From Pseudorhodobacter sp. (GTDB lineage Bacteria > Pseudomonadota > Alphaproteobacteria > Rhodobacterales > Rhodobacteraceae), in assembly GCA_024642045.1 (NCBI GenBank), contig JAHEBX010000005.1, positions 1 through 53,711 of the forward strand: a stretch of DNA of 53,711 nt, read 5' to 3'. Under the pieces are notes generated by a model. That model did not search any database. It saw nothing but the letters and a program-made list of their open reading frames with translations, and had not been told where the DNA came from. Below are positions 42,916-52,829 of this stretch, in pieces. Position 1 is the stretch's first letter, and each line of letters begins with the position of its first letter. A program made the position numbers and the translations under genes.

Positions 42916-43332
42916 ATGGACGCAGATCAGATTATTGCAAAACTGGGATTGCAGCCCCACCCCGAGGGCGGCTGGTATCGCCAGACGTGGGTCGGTCCAC
43001 AGGTTGCAGGTCGCGCGGTGGGTACGGCTATTCATTTCTTGCTGCAGGCTGGCGAGCGCAGCCATTGGCACCGTGTGGATGCGGATGAGATCTGGCTATG
43101 GCATGCCGGCGCCAAGCTAGAGCTTTCGTTGGGGCTGCGAACGGCTACGGCACGGGTGATGGGGCCGGATGTGCTGGCGGGTGACGCAGTGCAGGTTGTG
43201 GTGCCCAAAGGCTGGTGGCAAGCGGCGCGAAGTTTGGGCGACTGGACGCTGGTGTCATGCACTGTCAGTCCCGGGTTTCGGTTTGAGGGCTTCGAACTTG
43301 CCGCGCCCGGCTTCGATCTGCCGGGGCTGTGA
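42916..43332 (+). CDS. Cupin protein, DUF985 family
   Basis: LGLQPHPEGGWYRQTW...IHFLLQAGERSHWHRVDADEIWLWHAGAKLEL. Confidence 0.9.
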   Translation: MDADQIIAKLGLQPHPEGGWYRQTWVGPQVAGRAVGTAIHFLLQAGERSHWHRVDADEIWLWHAGAKLELSLGLRTATARVMGPDVLAGDAVQVVVPKGWWQAARSLGDWTLVSCTVSPGFRFEGFELAAPGFDLPGL

Positions 43333-44216
43333 TGGATCAGAAAAGCTTTGTGCAGGCGCTGCCGATCGACGTGAAGGCGCAGCTGATGTTGCGATCAGAT
43401 GCCGCCGGATTGCGACATCTTTTAGGGCATCTGGGGTTGATCGTGGTGACGGGCAGCTGGATCGGGTTGGGCCTGTCGTTGTGGTGGGTGCTGGTCCCGA
43501 TACAAGGCGTGCTGATCGTGTTTCTGTTCACCCTAGAGCATGAGGCCACGCATAAAACGCCCTTTGCAAGCGAACGGTTGAATGAATGGGTGGGACGGTT
43601 GTGCGGGTTTCTTTTGCTACTCCCGTTCGAGTGGTTTCGCTATTTCCATCTTGCTCATCACCGCTGGACCAATATCGAGGGCCGCGACCCCGAGCTTGCC
43701 GGGGGCAAACCTTCGACGCTTGGCGCATGGCTGTGGCATGTCAGCGGCGTGCCATATTGGTCAGCGCAGCTGCGACGGATGCAAGAGCTGATCATGGGGC
43801 GGGCAGAAGGCGACTATCTGCCCGACGGGGCCAAGGCGCGGATCGTTGCACAGGCACGCTGGATGGGTTTGGGCTACGCGCTGGTGGGCTGGAGCCTGTG
43901 GCACACGCCGCTGTTGTTCTGGATCTGGATTTTGCCGGTCATGATCGGACAGCCGGTCTTGCGCCTATACTTGCTGGCCGAACATGGCGACTGCCCTCGC
44001 GTTGCAAATATGTTCTTGAATACACGCACGGTTTTTACCAACCCGCTGGTGCAATTCTTGGCGTGGAATATGCCCTACCACGTCGAACATCATGTATTCC
44101 CTGCAGTGCCTTTCTACTTGCTGCCGCAACTGCATCTGTTGATGCGGGCCGAATTGAAGCAAACTGCGGCGGGTTATCGCGCATTTTCAGCCGAGTATTT
44201 GCGCAGGCGGCGCTAA
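43332..44216 (+). CDS. Membrane fatty acid desaturase family protein
   Basis: Histidine boxes HEATH, HLAHHRWTN, YHVEHHVFP; multiple TM. Confidence 0.9.
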   Translation: MDQKSFVQALPIDVKAQLMLRSDAAGLRHLLGHLGLIVVTGSWIGLGLSLWWVLVPIQGVLIVFLFTLEHEATHKTPFASERLNEWVGRLCGFLLLLPFEWFRYFHLAHHRWTNIEGRDPELAGGKPSTLGAWLWHVSGVPYWSAQLRRMQELIMGRAEGDYLPDGAKARIVAQARWMGLGYALVGWSLWHTPLLFWIWILPVMIGQPVLRLYLLAEHGDCPRVANMFLNTRTVFTNPLVQFLAWNMPYHVEHHVFPAVPFYLLPQLHLLMRAELKQTAAGYRAFSAEYLRRRR

Positions 44217-44392
44217 GTCGAGGCGCAGGTGATGCTGCATAAACATCTGAAACAAGCACAAGACTTGGGTTTGTCGGCCTTATGCGCCTGAATCCGCGAC
44301 CTGAAGGCAATTGGCTCGCCCACGCGACATTGGGATTGTAGCGGATACAAATTTGCAGTGGCGCAGGCCTTCGGGGCGGAGTAGCGATTGGC

Positions 44393-45310
44393 ATGGACAA
44401 AATTCCCCTGCAAATTCCTGCCAAGAATGAAGACACTCTGCGCGGCTTTGGTTTTGCGCTGACCGCCTATGTGCTCTGGGGGTTTTTGCCCCTTTTCATG
44501 AAGGCCTTGGCGCATATCTCGCCTGCCGAGGTTATTGCGCATCGTGTGCTTTGGTCATTGCCTATCGCGGGCGCAGTTCTGTGGGCGACGGGGCGGACTG
44601 CAGATTTGATGGTGGCGCTGCGCACGCCGCGGATGCTGATGATGGCGGTGGCAACGGCCAGCCTGATAACCATCAATTGGGGGATCTATGTCTGGGCCAT
44701 TGGCGCAGGGCACGCGCTGGACGCCGCATTGGGCTATTACATCAATCCATTGTTTTCGGTGTTTCTGGGGGCGATGCTGCTGGGAGAGACGCCTTCGGTA
44801 GCACAAAAGTGGGCCATTGCTCTTGCAGCGGCGGCCGTGGTGGCCCTGACCTTCGAGGCGGGCAAGCTGCCATTGATCTCGCTGGCACTCACCGTGACTT
44901 GGGGTCTTTATGCCTATCTGAAAAAATCGCTGCCAATTGGGCCTAATCAAGGGTTCTTTCTTGAAATTCTGATTTTGACGCCCTTTGCTCTTGCCTATGT
45001 GATGTGGTGTCAAACGACGGGGCGCGGACATTTCATGATGGGGATTCCACGCGATACGGTGTTGTTGTTGTGCTGTGGACTTGTGACAGCGGTCCCGCTG
45101 ATTGTCTATGCCAACGGCGCGAAACTGCTGCGGCTTTCGACCATCGGCATCATGCAATATATTGCACCAACAATGATATTTCTGACGGCCGTGTTCATAT
45201 TTGGCGAACCGTTCAGTCGCGGCAAGATGATTGCGTTTCCAATGATCTGGATTGCGCTGGTGATCTATACATCTTCGATGGTGCGTCAAGCGCGCGCCGT
45301 CGGGCGCTAA
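44393..45310 (+). CDS. rarD: EamA family transporter RarD
   Basis: GFALTAYVLWGFLPLFMKALAHISPAEVIAHRVLWSLP; 10 TM pattern. Confidence 0.9.
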   Translation: MDKIPLQIPAKNEDTLRGFGFALTAYVLWGFLPLFMKALAHISPAEVIAHRVLWSLPIAGAVLWATGRTADLMVALRTPRMLMMAVATASLITINWGIYVWAIGAGHALDAALGYYINPLFSVFLGAMLLGETPSVAQKWAIALAAAAVVALTFEAGKLPLISLALTVTWGLYAYLKKSLPIGPNQGFFLEILILTPFALAYVMWCQTTGRGHFMMGIPRDTVLLLCCGLVTAVPLIVYANGAKLLRLSTIGIMQYIAPTMIFLTAVFIFGEPFSRGKMIAFPMIWIALVIYTSSMVRQARAVGR

Positions 45311-45312
45311 AG

Positions 45313-46407
45313 TCAGGGACGGCTGATCTGACCGCCTCCGATTGCCGCGGCCACCCCGGTTGTGCCAGGGCAGGATGTCGGCAGGCCATGGACGACACGC
45401 GCGGCGAGAAAGGCGAAGGCCTGCGCCTCTAACATGTCGCCATTCAGACCTTTGGCCTCGACCGGGGCGACATCTGCGCCCGTGCGCTTCGCAAGCTCCG
45501 TCATCAGTGTGACGTTGTGACGCCCGCCGCCCGCAACAAGGATCTGGTCAACGGCCTTGGGAAAATGCTCGGCCCCGCGTGCCACACAAGCGGCGGCAAT
45601 GGCGGTCATGGTCGCTGCGGCATCGGCGTTAGAGAGTTTATGTGTTTTCTTAAAGAACCGCGCGAAGTCGTTGCGATCCAATGATTTAGGCGGAATTTTA
45701 TGAAAGTAAGGCTGCGTAAGAAAGGCCTGAACGAGGCGTTCATCCGCACACCCATAAGAGGCGAGCTGTCCGCCTTCGTCGCAGTCTCGATCAAGACGGT
45801 TGCGCATCAGATCGTTGATGGGCGCATTGGCGGGACCAGTGTCAAAGGCCAAGAGTGCGCCTGCGGTTTCCGGAGCGGGTTGGCTCGGGTCGATCCAGGT
45901 CAGATTGCCAACGCCCCCGAGATTCAAGATCGCCAATGGCGTGCGGGCCTTGATGTATTTCGCACAAGCGAAGTGAAAAAATGGCGCAAGTGGCGCGCCC
46001 TGCCCGCCCATCTGAACATCGTTGGACCTGAAATCCCAAACCACCGGGCACCCCAGCGCCTCGGCCAGCAGATCACCGTTGCCGGCCTGATGCGTGCGTC
46101 CTGCTGCAGGGTCATGGGCGAGCGTCTGGCCGTGAAATCCGACCATATCATAACCGGAAAAGCGTGACAGCAGTTCAGCATGGGCGGTTTCCACCACCTC
46201 CGCGGCCTCTGCCACCCCTGCTTCGCCCTGCCAGCGCCCGAAAGCGGCACGGATTATCGCGCGTTCGTCGTCCGTATAGGGGCGATAGGCGTGAGGACCG
46301 AACTCGAGGATCTGATGCCCATCGGTGCGCAGCATCGCAGCATCGACGCCATCAAGCGAGGTGCCCGACATCGTGCCAAGAACCCAAGTCGCACCCTGCT
46401 TGCCCAT
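45313..46407 (-). CDS. anmK: Anhydro-N-acetylmuramic acid kinase
   Basis: [20 protein letters not shown]...[11 protein letters not shown]...[12 protein letters not shown]...VAGGGRHN. Confidence 0.96.
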   Translation of the reverse strand: MGKQGATWVLGTMSGTSLDGVDAAMLRTDGHQILEFGPHAYRPYTDDERAIIRAAFGRWQGEAGVAEAAEVVETAHAELLSRFSGYDMVGFHGQTLAHDPAAGRTHQAGNGDLLAEALGCPVVWDFRSNDVQMGGQGAPLAPFFHFACAKYIKARTPLAILNLGGVGNLTWIDPSQPAPETAGALLAFDTGPANAPINDLMRNRLDRDCDEGGQLASYGCADERLVQAFLTQPYFHKIPPKSLDRNDFARFFKKTHKLSNADAAATMTAIAAACVARGAEHFPKAVDQILVAGGGRHNVTLMTELAKRTGADVAPVEAKGLNGDMLEAQAFAFLAARVVHGLPTSCPGTTGVAAAIGGGQISRP

Positions 46408-46464
46408 ATTCCCTTTAACCCCTAGCCCCGCTATACCGTGCCCACCTTAAAGCATGAGTGTCCC

Positions 46465-47715
46465 ATGACCTACCATCCGAAATCAGATTTTATGCGCGTA
46501 ATGATGACCCGCGGCTTTTTGGCCGATTGCACGGATTATCAGGCGCTTGACGAGGCTTTGGTCAAGGGGATCGTGCCCGCCTACATCGGCTTTGATGCGA
46601 CGGCCAAGTCGCTGCATGTCGGCTCGCTTATCCAGATCATGATGCTGCGCTGGTTGCAAAAGACCGGAGGCAAGCCGATCGTGCTGATGGGTGGCGGCAC
46701 CACCAAGGTGGGCGATCCGTCGTTTAGGGCCGAAGAGCGCCCCTTGCTGACCAATGCCCAGATCGACGACAACATTGCCGGCATCAAACGGGCGTTTTCG
46801 CCTTATGTTCAGTTCGGCGATGGGCCGAATGACGCCATCATGGTGAACAACGCCGAATGGCTGGACGGGCTGAACTATCTAGAGTTTCTGCGCGACATCG
46901 GGCGGCATTTCTCGGTCAACCGGATGCTGTCATTTGAAAGCGTGAAATCGCGGCTGGACCGCGAGCAGTCGCTGTCCTTTCTTGAATTCAACTATATGAT
47001 CTTGCAGGCCTATGATTTTCTTGAGCTAAACCGCCGTTATGGCTGTCTGGTTCAGATGGGTGGCAGCGACCAATGGGGCAATATCGTCAACGGTGTCGAT
47101 CTGACGCGCCGCGTGATCGACCACGAGGTTTACGGGCTGACCTCGCCGCTTTTGACCACGAGCGATGGCAAAAAGATGGGCAAATCGCAGTCGGGTGCTG
47201 TCTGGCTGAACGCCGATATGTATTCGCCCTATGAGTTCTGGCAATTCTGGCGCAACACCACCGACGCCGATGTCGGCCGGTTCCTCAAGCTTTACACCGA
47301 GTTGCCGCTGGAGGAATGTGAGCGTCTGGGCGGCTTGGAAGGGTCCGAGATCAATGCCGCCAAGATCATTCTTGCCAATGAGGTCACGCGGCTTTTGCAC
47401 GGCGACGAGGCGGCAGCAGCGGCCGAGGCCACGGCCCGCGAGGTATTCGAGCGCGGCGGTGTCGGGGACGATCTGCCCACCGTCAGGGTGAGCGCAGAAG
47501 AAATTGGCGACGGCCTTGGCGTCGTGCAACTTTTTGTGCGCGCAGGGCTTTCAGGCTCGGGCAAAGATGCCAAGCGCTTGATCCTTGAAGGCGGTGCCAA
47601 AATGAATGACGAGATCATTACAGACCCTGGAATGCGCATCGGGGCCGGCCATTTGGCCGAACCGCTGAAGCTAACCGCGGGCAAAAAGCGTCACGCCCTC
47701 GTGGTCATGGATTGA
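46465..47715 (+). CDS. tyrS: Tyrosyl-tRNA synthetase
   Basis: Start ATG 46465 ([18 protein letters not shown]); [46 protein letters not shown]. Confidence 0.97.
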   Translation: MTYHPKSDFMRVMMTRGFLADCTDYQALDEALVKGIVPAYIGFDATAKSLHVGSLIQIMMLRWLQKTGGKPIVLMGGGTTKVGDPSFRAEERPLLTNAQIDDNIAGIKRAFSPYVQFGDGPNDAIMVNNAEWLDGLNYLEFLRDIGRHFSVNRMLSFESVKSRLDREQSLSFLEFNYMILQAYDFLELNRRYGCLVQMGGSDQWGNIVNGVDLTRRVIDHEVYGLTSPLLTTSDGKKMGKSQSGAVWLNADMYSPYEFWQFWRNTTDADVGRFLKLYTELPLEECERLGGLEGSEINAAKIILANEVTRLLHGDEAAAAAEATAREVFERGGVGDDLPTVRVSAEEIGDGLGVVQLFVRAGLSGSGKDAKRLILEGGAKMNDEIITDPGMRIGAGHLAEPLKLTAGKKRHALVVMD

Positions 47716-47716
47716 A

Positions 47717-47744
47717 AAAAGGCAGGACCTGAGCCCTGCCTTTT
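47717..47744 (+). terminator. Intrinsic terminator after tyrS
   Basis: AAAAGGCAGG-acctgagc-CCTGCCTTTT. Confidence 0.85.
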
Positions 47745-47763
47745 CATACTGGCCAAAATATCC
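47742..47763 (-). repeat. Copy 2 of the 22-mer intergenic motif (GGATATTTTGGCCAGTATGAAA on - strand)
   Basis: 20/22 identical to 18684-18705. Confidence 0.6.
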
Positions 47764-47806
47764 TGGGGGGTGCGGGGGGCTAGCCCCCCGTCGTCGGCCC
47801 CAGGAT
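47760..47806. repeat. Nested GC-rich inverted repeat between tyrS and cyclophilin gene
   Basis: Outer ATCCTGGGG/CCCCAGGAT enclosing CGGGGGGCTAGCCCCCCG perfect palindrome. Confidence 0.75.
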
Positions 47807-48372
47807 CACTCGGTCACCGTCACTTTTGCCATATAATCAGGCTCAGTGACTTCACCGTTCTGCCCTTCGCCGCGTTTGATGGCGTCAACGACGTCCATGC
47901 CTTTGATGACTTTGCCGATGACGGTGTATTGACCGTTCAGGAAATCGCCCGGCGCAAACATCATGAAAAACTGGCTGTTGGCCGAATCCGGATCCTGTGA
48001 GCGCGCCATCCCGACCGTGCCCCGCTCAAAGGGCACATCCGAGAACTCGGCCGGAATGTTCGGCATATCCGAACCGCCCATGCCTGCCATCGAGGTATCG
48101 CCATCTTTTTTGCCGTATTGCACATCGCCTGTCTGGGCCATGAAGCCGTCGATCACGCGGTGAAACACCACACCATCATAGGCGCCGGATTTTGCCAGAG
48201 CGACGATCTGGGCCACATGTTTCGGCGCATGCAGGACGTCGAGATCGATCACGACCTCGCCCTTTACCCCACCGTCAACCTCGATCACAAGGTTCGGACC
48301 GGGGCCGTCGCCTTCGGCGAAGGCCGGAGCCGCCGTCAGCAGCAGAGCCGCCAATGCGAGTTTATTGAACAT
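47806..48372 (-). CDS. Secreted peptidyl-prolyl cis-trans isomerase (cyclophilin)
   Basis: Signal peptide; [41 protein letters not shown]. Confidence 0.95.
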   Translation of the reverse strand: MFNKLALAALLLTAAPAFAEGDGPGPNLVIEVDGGVKGEVVIDLDVLHAPKHVAQIVALAKSGAYDGVVFHRVIDGFMAQTGDVQYGKKDGDTSMAGMGGSDMPNIPAEFSDVPFERGTVGMARSQDPDSANSQFFMMFAPGDFLNGQYTVIGKVIKGMDVVDAIKRGEGQNGEVTEPDYMAKVTVTE

Positions 48373-48871
48373 CGGCAGCCACCCGCACAGTGATCATACG
48401 GTCAGGGCTTGCCGGTGGCTCGCCACGGGTGATCTTGTCAACATGTTCCATCCCCGAGATGACGCGGCCATAGACCGTATACTGGCGGTTCAGAAAGTGG
48501 TTGTCGGAAAAGTTGATGAAAAACTGGCTGTTGGCCGAATTCGGGTTCGACGAGCGCGCCGCACCGATCGTGCCACGGTCATGCGGGATGCCCGAGAACT
48601 CTTGCGTCAGGTCCGGATAGGACGACCCGCCGGTGCCTGCGCGGCGCAGGTTGAAGTCTTTTTCCATATTGCCGTTTTCGACGTCACCCGTTTGCGCCAT
48701 GAAGCCGTCGATCACACGATGAAAGGCCACGTTGTCATAAGCCTTTTCGCGGGCGAGGGTTTTCATCCGCTCGACATGCAAGGGCGCAATGTCGCTGAGC
48801 ATCTCAAGGACAACTTCGCCGTCCTTCAGCGTGATGATGATGGTGTTCTCTGGGTCTTTGATTTCGGCCAT
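48362..48871 (-). CDS. Cytoplasmic peptidyl-prolyl cis-trans isomerase (cyclophilin)
   Basis: Start ATG 48871 ([25 protein letters not shown]); [43 protein letters not shown]. Confidence 0.95.
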   Translation of the reverse strand: MAEIKDPENTIIITLKDGEVVLEMLSDIAPLHVERMKTLAREKAYDNVAFHRVIDGFMAQTGDVENGNMEKDFNLRRAGTGGSSYPDLTQEFSGIPHDRGTIGAARSSNPNSANSQFFINFSDNHFLNRQYTVYGRVISGMEHVDKITRGEPPASPDRMITVRVAADVQ

Positions 48872-49006
48872 TGGCGGGCATCCTTTTTCTGTTCTGGCGC
48901 GGAAACTAGCGTCCGAAGCCATGAAGGGAAAGGCCTAACAGTTGACGGCGGCGTCAGATGGGCGGAAACAGGGGGCAAGTTTACGCGACACAGCAAGGAG
49001 CGCGCG

Positions 49007-50182
49007 ATGACCTGGAAGACGATCGACGATATGGCCCTAGCGGGAAAGGTCGTTCTGACCCGTGTAGATATCAACGTGCCGATGGAGGGCACCCAAGTGA
49101 CGGATGCCACGCGGATCGAAAAGATCGTGCCCACGGTCGAGGATCTGCTGGCACGCGGTGCCAAAGTGGTGCTGCTGGCCCATTTCGGTCGGCCCAAGGG
49201 CAAAGTGGTGCCCGAAATGAGCCTGCGACTGGTGCTGCCGACGCTGGAGGCGGCCTTGGGCCGCTCGGTCACATTTATGGAAACCCCCAGCCGCGCCGAA
49301 ATCGACGCCTTGCCGCAAAACGCGATTGTGCTGGTGGAAAATACGCGATTCTCGCCGATGGAAGAGGCCAATAACCCGCTGATGGCGCAATTCCTTGCGG
49401 GCTTGGGCGATTATTTCTGCAATGACGCCTTTTCGGCGGCGCACCGCGCTCATGCCTCGACCGAAGGCGTAGCGCGGCTTTTGCCCAGCTTTGCCGGTCG
49501 GTTGATGGCGGAGGAATTGGCCGCACTTGAGGCTGCTTTGGGCAAGCCCGAGCGTCCGGTGGTGGCCGTGGTCGGTGGCGCGAAGGTGTCAACCAAACTT
49601 GATCTGTTGGGCAATCTGGTAAGCAAGGTCGATCATCTGGTGATTGGCGGCGGGATGGCGAATACGTTTCTTGTGGCGCAGGGCGTCGAGGTTGGCACAT
49701 CGCTGGCCGAGCGCGACATGGCTGCTACGGCGCTGGAAATTGTTGCCAAGGCCAAGGCTGCTGGCTGCACGATCCATCTGCCGGTCGATGTGGTGGTGGC
49801 GTGGGAGTTCAAGGCGGGCGCCGAAAACAAGACCGTCGATGTCACCTCTTGCCCGAACGACGCGATGATTCTGGATGCGGGTCCAAAGACCGTGGCCGAG
49901 CTGACCCGTGTTTTCTCGCAGTGCAGGACGCTGATCTGGAACGGACCGTTGGGTGCGTTTGAGATCGAACCGTTTAACGCCGCCACCAATGCGGCAGCGC
50001 AGGCGGCAGCGCGGCTGACGCGCGAGGGCAAGCTCGTCTCGGTCGCGGGCGGTGGCGATACGGTCGCCGCGCTGAACCAAGCGGGTGCTGCGCAGGATTT
50101 CACCTTTATCTCGACCGCAGGCGGCGCTTTTCTTGAATGGATGGAGGGTAAGACCCTACCCGGTGTCGCGGCACTTGGCTGA
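49007..50182 (+). CDS. pgk: Phosphoglycerate kinase
   Basis: Start ATG 49007 ([28 protein letters not shown]); [33 protein letters not shown]. Confidence 0.98.
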   Translation: MTWKTIDDMALAGKVVLTRVDINVPMEGTQVTDATRIEKIVPTVEDLLARGAKVVLLAHFGRPKGKVVPEMSLRLVLPTLEAALGRSVTFMETPSRAEIDALPQNAIVLVENTRFSPMEEANNPLMAQFLAGLGDYFCNDAFSAAHRAHASTEGVARLLPSFAGRLMAEELAALEAALGKPERPVVAVVGGAKVSTKLDLLGNLVSKVDHLVIGGGMANTFLVAQGVEVGTSLAERDMAATALEIVAKAKAAGCTIHLPVDVVVAWEFKAGAENKTVDVTSCPNDAMILDAGPKTVAELTRVFSQCRTLIWNGPLGAFEIEPFNAATNAAAQAAARLTREGKLVSVAGGGDTVAALNQAGAAQDFTFISTAGGAFLEWMEGKTLPGVAALG

Positions 50183-50232
50183 AATCGGCGGCTGGGGGGC
50201 AGAAATACCCCTCAGCTTCGTCCACTAAGCCA

Positions 50233-50268
50233 TTGTTAGCGCAAACAAACACCATGTTAGCGTAACCA
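50233..50268 (+). promoter_or_regulatory. Two tandem LacI-like/palindromic sites upstream of fba
   Basis: TTGTTAGCGCAAACAA (50233-50248) and TGTTAGCGTAACCA (50255-50268). Confidence 0.6.
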
Positions 50269-50332
50269 ATATTGCGCGAGCGGCCCAAGCTTTCTACCAG
50301 CAAGACATAGTCATTCCTTTTTGGAGCATGTC

Positions 50333-51262
50333 ATGCGCGCGACCAAGGCCGTTCAGAAAATTCTGTCGAATTACGAAGGTGAAACCCCCGGTGTGAAGGC
50401 GCAATTGTGTCGCATTCTGATGGAGGGCAAGCTGGGCGGCACAGGCAAGATGATAATCCTGCCGGTCGATCAGGGCTTCGAACACGGGCCGGCGCGCAGC
50501 TTTGCCAAGAACCCAGCCGGCTATGATCCCCATTATCACTACCAGCTGGCCATTGATGCGGGGCTGAACGCCTACGCCGCACCTTTGGGGTCGCTGGAGG
50601 CCGGAGCAGATACGTTTGCGGGGCAAATCCCGACAATTCTAAAGGTGAACTCGTCTAACTCGTTGATGTCCGATACGGCTGGAAAGAATCAGGCGATCAC
50701 GGGTTCGGTGCAGGATGCGCTGCGGCTGGGCTGTGCGGCGATTGGCTTCACCGTCTATCCCGGGTCGGATATGGCGATTGATATGTTTGAAGAGATCGTC
50801 GAGATGCGGCGCGAGGCTGCGGCCAAGGGTGTCGCTACGGTGATCTGGTCTTATCCGCGCGGCGAGGCGATCTCCAAAGCGGGTGAGACGGGCATCGATG
50901 TGGCGGCCTATGCGGCGCATATTGCAGCACTTTTGGGCGCGCATATCATCAAGATCAAGCTTTCGACCGATCATTTGATGCTGCCAGAGGCCAAGAAGGT
51001 CTATGAGGACGAGAAAATCGCCATCGGGGCGATGTCACAGCGGGTCAAGCATTGCGTGGATGCGTCGTTTGCCGGGCGCCGGCTGATCGTATTCTCGGGC
51101 GGTGCGGCCAAAGGCGCGGATGCGGTTTATGACGATGCCCGTGCGATCCGTGACGGCGGTGGCAACGGCTCAATTATCGGTCGCAACTCGTTCCAGCGCG
51201 AGCGTGTCGATGCTTTGGCCATGCTGAACAAGCTTGTCGAGATCTATCGCGGGCGCGCCTGA
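50333..51262 (+). CDS. Class I fructose-bisphosphate aldolase
   Basis: MRATKAVQKILSNYEGETPGVKAQLCRILMEGKLGGTGKMIILPVDQGFEHGPARSF; DhnA-type class I aldolase. Confidence 0.93.
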   Translation: MRATKAVQKILSNYEGETPGVKAQLCRILMEGKLGGTGKMIILPVDQGFEHGPARSFAKNPAGYDPHYHYQLAIDAGLNAYAAPLGSLEAGADTFAGQIPTILKVNSSNSLMSDTAGKNQAITGSVQDALRLGCAAIGFTVYPGSDMAIDMFEEIVEMRREAAAKGVATVIWSYPRGEAISKAGETGIDVAAYAAHIAALLGAHIIKIKLSTDHLMLPEAKKVYEDEKIAIGAMSQRVKHCVDASFAGRRLIVFSGGAAKGADAVYDDARAIRDGGGNGSIIGRNSFQRERVDALAMLNKLVEIYRGRA

Positions 51263-51274
51263 GCCCAAAGCGTT

Positions 51275-51311
51275 GATGCGGTGAGAATATTTTGCTCGCC
51301 GCATCATTTTT
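51275..51311 (+). terminator. Intrinsic terminator after fba
   Basis: GATGCGG...CCGCATC followed by atttttg. Confidence 0.65.
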
Positions 51312-51395
51312 GGGATTCACTTGATTCGTAGAATGTGACATGGTCGTGAAACGAACCACCCCCAATAATGAGGGGCGGGCGTAGAGGCAGAGTAG

Positions 51396-51698
51396 ATGAT
51401 CCATCCGCAATCCCGGCCCGCCGTCGGCGGCATGTTCTTTCTGGTGCTTGCGCTTACGCTTGGCGGATACTTCACATTTGCGGCTGTTCAGGGTGACTAC
51501 GGGATCTTTCGCCGGGTCCAGATCAAGGCCGAGGTGGCGGAACTTACGGTCGAGCGCGATCAGCTAAAGCTGGAGCTTGCCCGCTTGGATAACCTGACTC
51601 ATCGGCTGTCAGATGACTATCTCGATATTGATTTGCTGGACGAGCGCGTGCGCAATGTTCTGGGATACCTGCGTGCCGACGAAGTCGTGATCCGCTAA
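51396..51698 (+). CDS. ftsB: FtsB/DivIC-like septum formation initiator
   Basis: 100 aa; N-terminal TM, coiled coil VQIKAEVAELTVERDQLKLELARLDNLTHRLSDDYLDIDLLDERVRNVLGY; next to pdhA. Confidence 0.87.
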   Translation: MIHPQSRPAVGGMFFLVLALTLGGYFTFAAVQGDYGIFRRVQIKAEVAELTVERDQLKLELARLDNLTHRLSDDYLDIDLLDERVRNVLGYLRADEVVIR

Positions 51699-51780
51699 GT
51701 TTTGCACATTATGCATGGCAGCCATGCGGCAAAAAATTCGCAGCAATAAATTTTTGCGTTTTTTTGTCGATGCGGTATAT

Positions 51781-51800
51781 ATAGTTTAATACTGAACTAT
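51781..51800 (+). promoter_or_regulatory. Putative palindromic operator upstream of pdhA
   Basis: ATAGTTTAATACTGAACTAT, 27 nt upstream of pdhA TTG start; matches lpdA site. Confidence 0.65.
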
Positions 51801-51826
51801 TTGCACCGTGACGGGAGGACGCTGCC

Positions 51827-52816
51827 TTGGCTGCTAAGAAAGCCCCAGAGAAATCGAATGTCTCGAAGGAAGAACTGCTAAAGTTTTACCGCGAGATGCT
51901 GATGATCCGCCGATTCGAGGAAAAAGCGGGCCAGCTTTATGGCATGGGCCTGATCGGTGGCTTTTGCCATCTTTATATCGGGCAAGAGGCCGTGGTTGTG
52001 GGTCTTGAGGCCTGCACCAAGGAAGGCGACAAGCGCATCACGTCGTATCGGGACCACGGCCATATGCTGGCCTGTGGCATGGAAGCCAATGGCGTGATGG
52101 CCGAGCTTACGGGGCGCGAGGGCGGCTATTCCAAGGGCAAGGGCGGCTCGATGCATATGTTCAGCCGTGAGAAGCATTTCTACGGCGGCCACGGTATTGT
52201 CGGCGCGCAGGTGCCGCTGGGGGCTGGTCTGGCCTTTGCCGACAAATACAAGGGCAACGACAATGTGACCTTTGCCTATTTCGGGGATGGGGCTGCAAAC
52301 CAGGGTCAGGTCTATGAGACCTACAACATGGCCGAGCTGTGGATGCTGCCAGTAATTTTTGTCATTGAAAACAACCATTACGCCATGGGCACATCGCAGG
52401 CGCGCTCGACCAAATCGGAAACGCTGTTCGGTCGCGGTCTGGCCTATGGCATTCCCGGCGAACAGGTAGACGGCATGGACGTGCTCGCGGTCAAAGAGGC
52501 CGGGGCCAAGGCTGTAGCCCATTGTCGTGCTGGCAAGGGTCCATATATTCTTGAGATGATGACCTATCGCTATCGCGGGCATTCGATGTCCGACCCGGCG
52601 AAATATCGCTCGCGCGAAGAAGTCGATAAGATGAAATCCGAAAAGGATGCCATTGAACATGTGCGCGATATGCTGCTGAACGCGGGTCTTGCTTCGGATG
52701 AGGACCTGAAGGCAATCGATAAGGCGATCAAAGAGGTCGTCAACGCCAGCGCCGAATTTGCAAAAGAAAGCCCAGAGCCCGCATTGAGCGAGCTTTGGAC
52801 CGATATTTACGCCTGA
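51827..52816 (+). CDS. pdhA: Pyruvate dehydrogenase E1 component, alpha subunit
   Basis: TTG start with [53 protein letters not shown]...NNHYAMGTS. Confidence 0.97.
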   Translation: MAAKKAPEKSNVSKEELLKFYREMLMIRRFEEKAGQLYGMGLIGGFCHLYIGQEAVVVGLEACTKEGDKRITSYRDHGHMLACGMEANGVMAELTGREGGYSKGKGGSMHMFSREKHFYGGHGIVGAQVPLGAGLAFADKYKGNDNVTFAYFGDGAANQGQVYETYNMAELWMLPVIFVIENNHYAMGTSQARSTKSETLFGRGLAYGIPGEQVDGMDVLAVKEAGAKAVAHCRAGKGPYILEMMTYRYRGHSMSDPAKYRSREEVDKMKSEKDAIEHVRDMLLNAGLASDEDLKAIDKAIKEVVNASAEFAKESPEPALSELWTDIYA

Positions 52817-52829
52817 GGGGGAGAAAACC

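Noticed and set aside
48365-49006. 214-aa N-terminal extension of the pgk ORF
   Set aside because: Antisense to the cytoplasmic cyclophilin; pgk starts at ATG 49007 with an upstream AGGAG.
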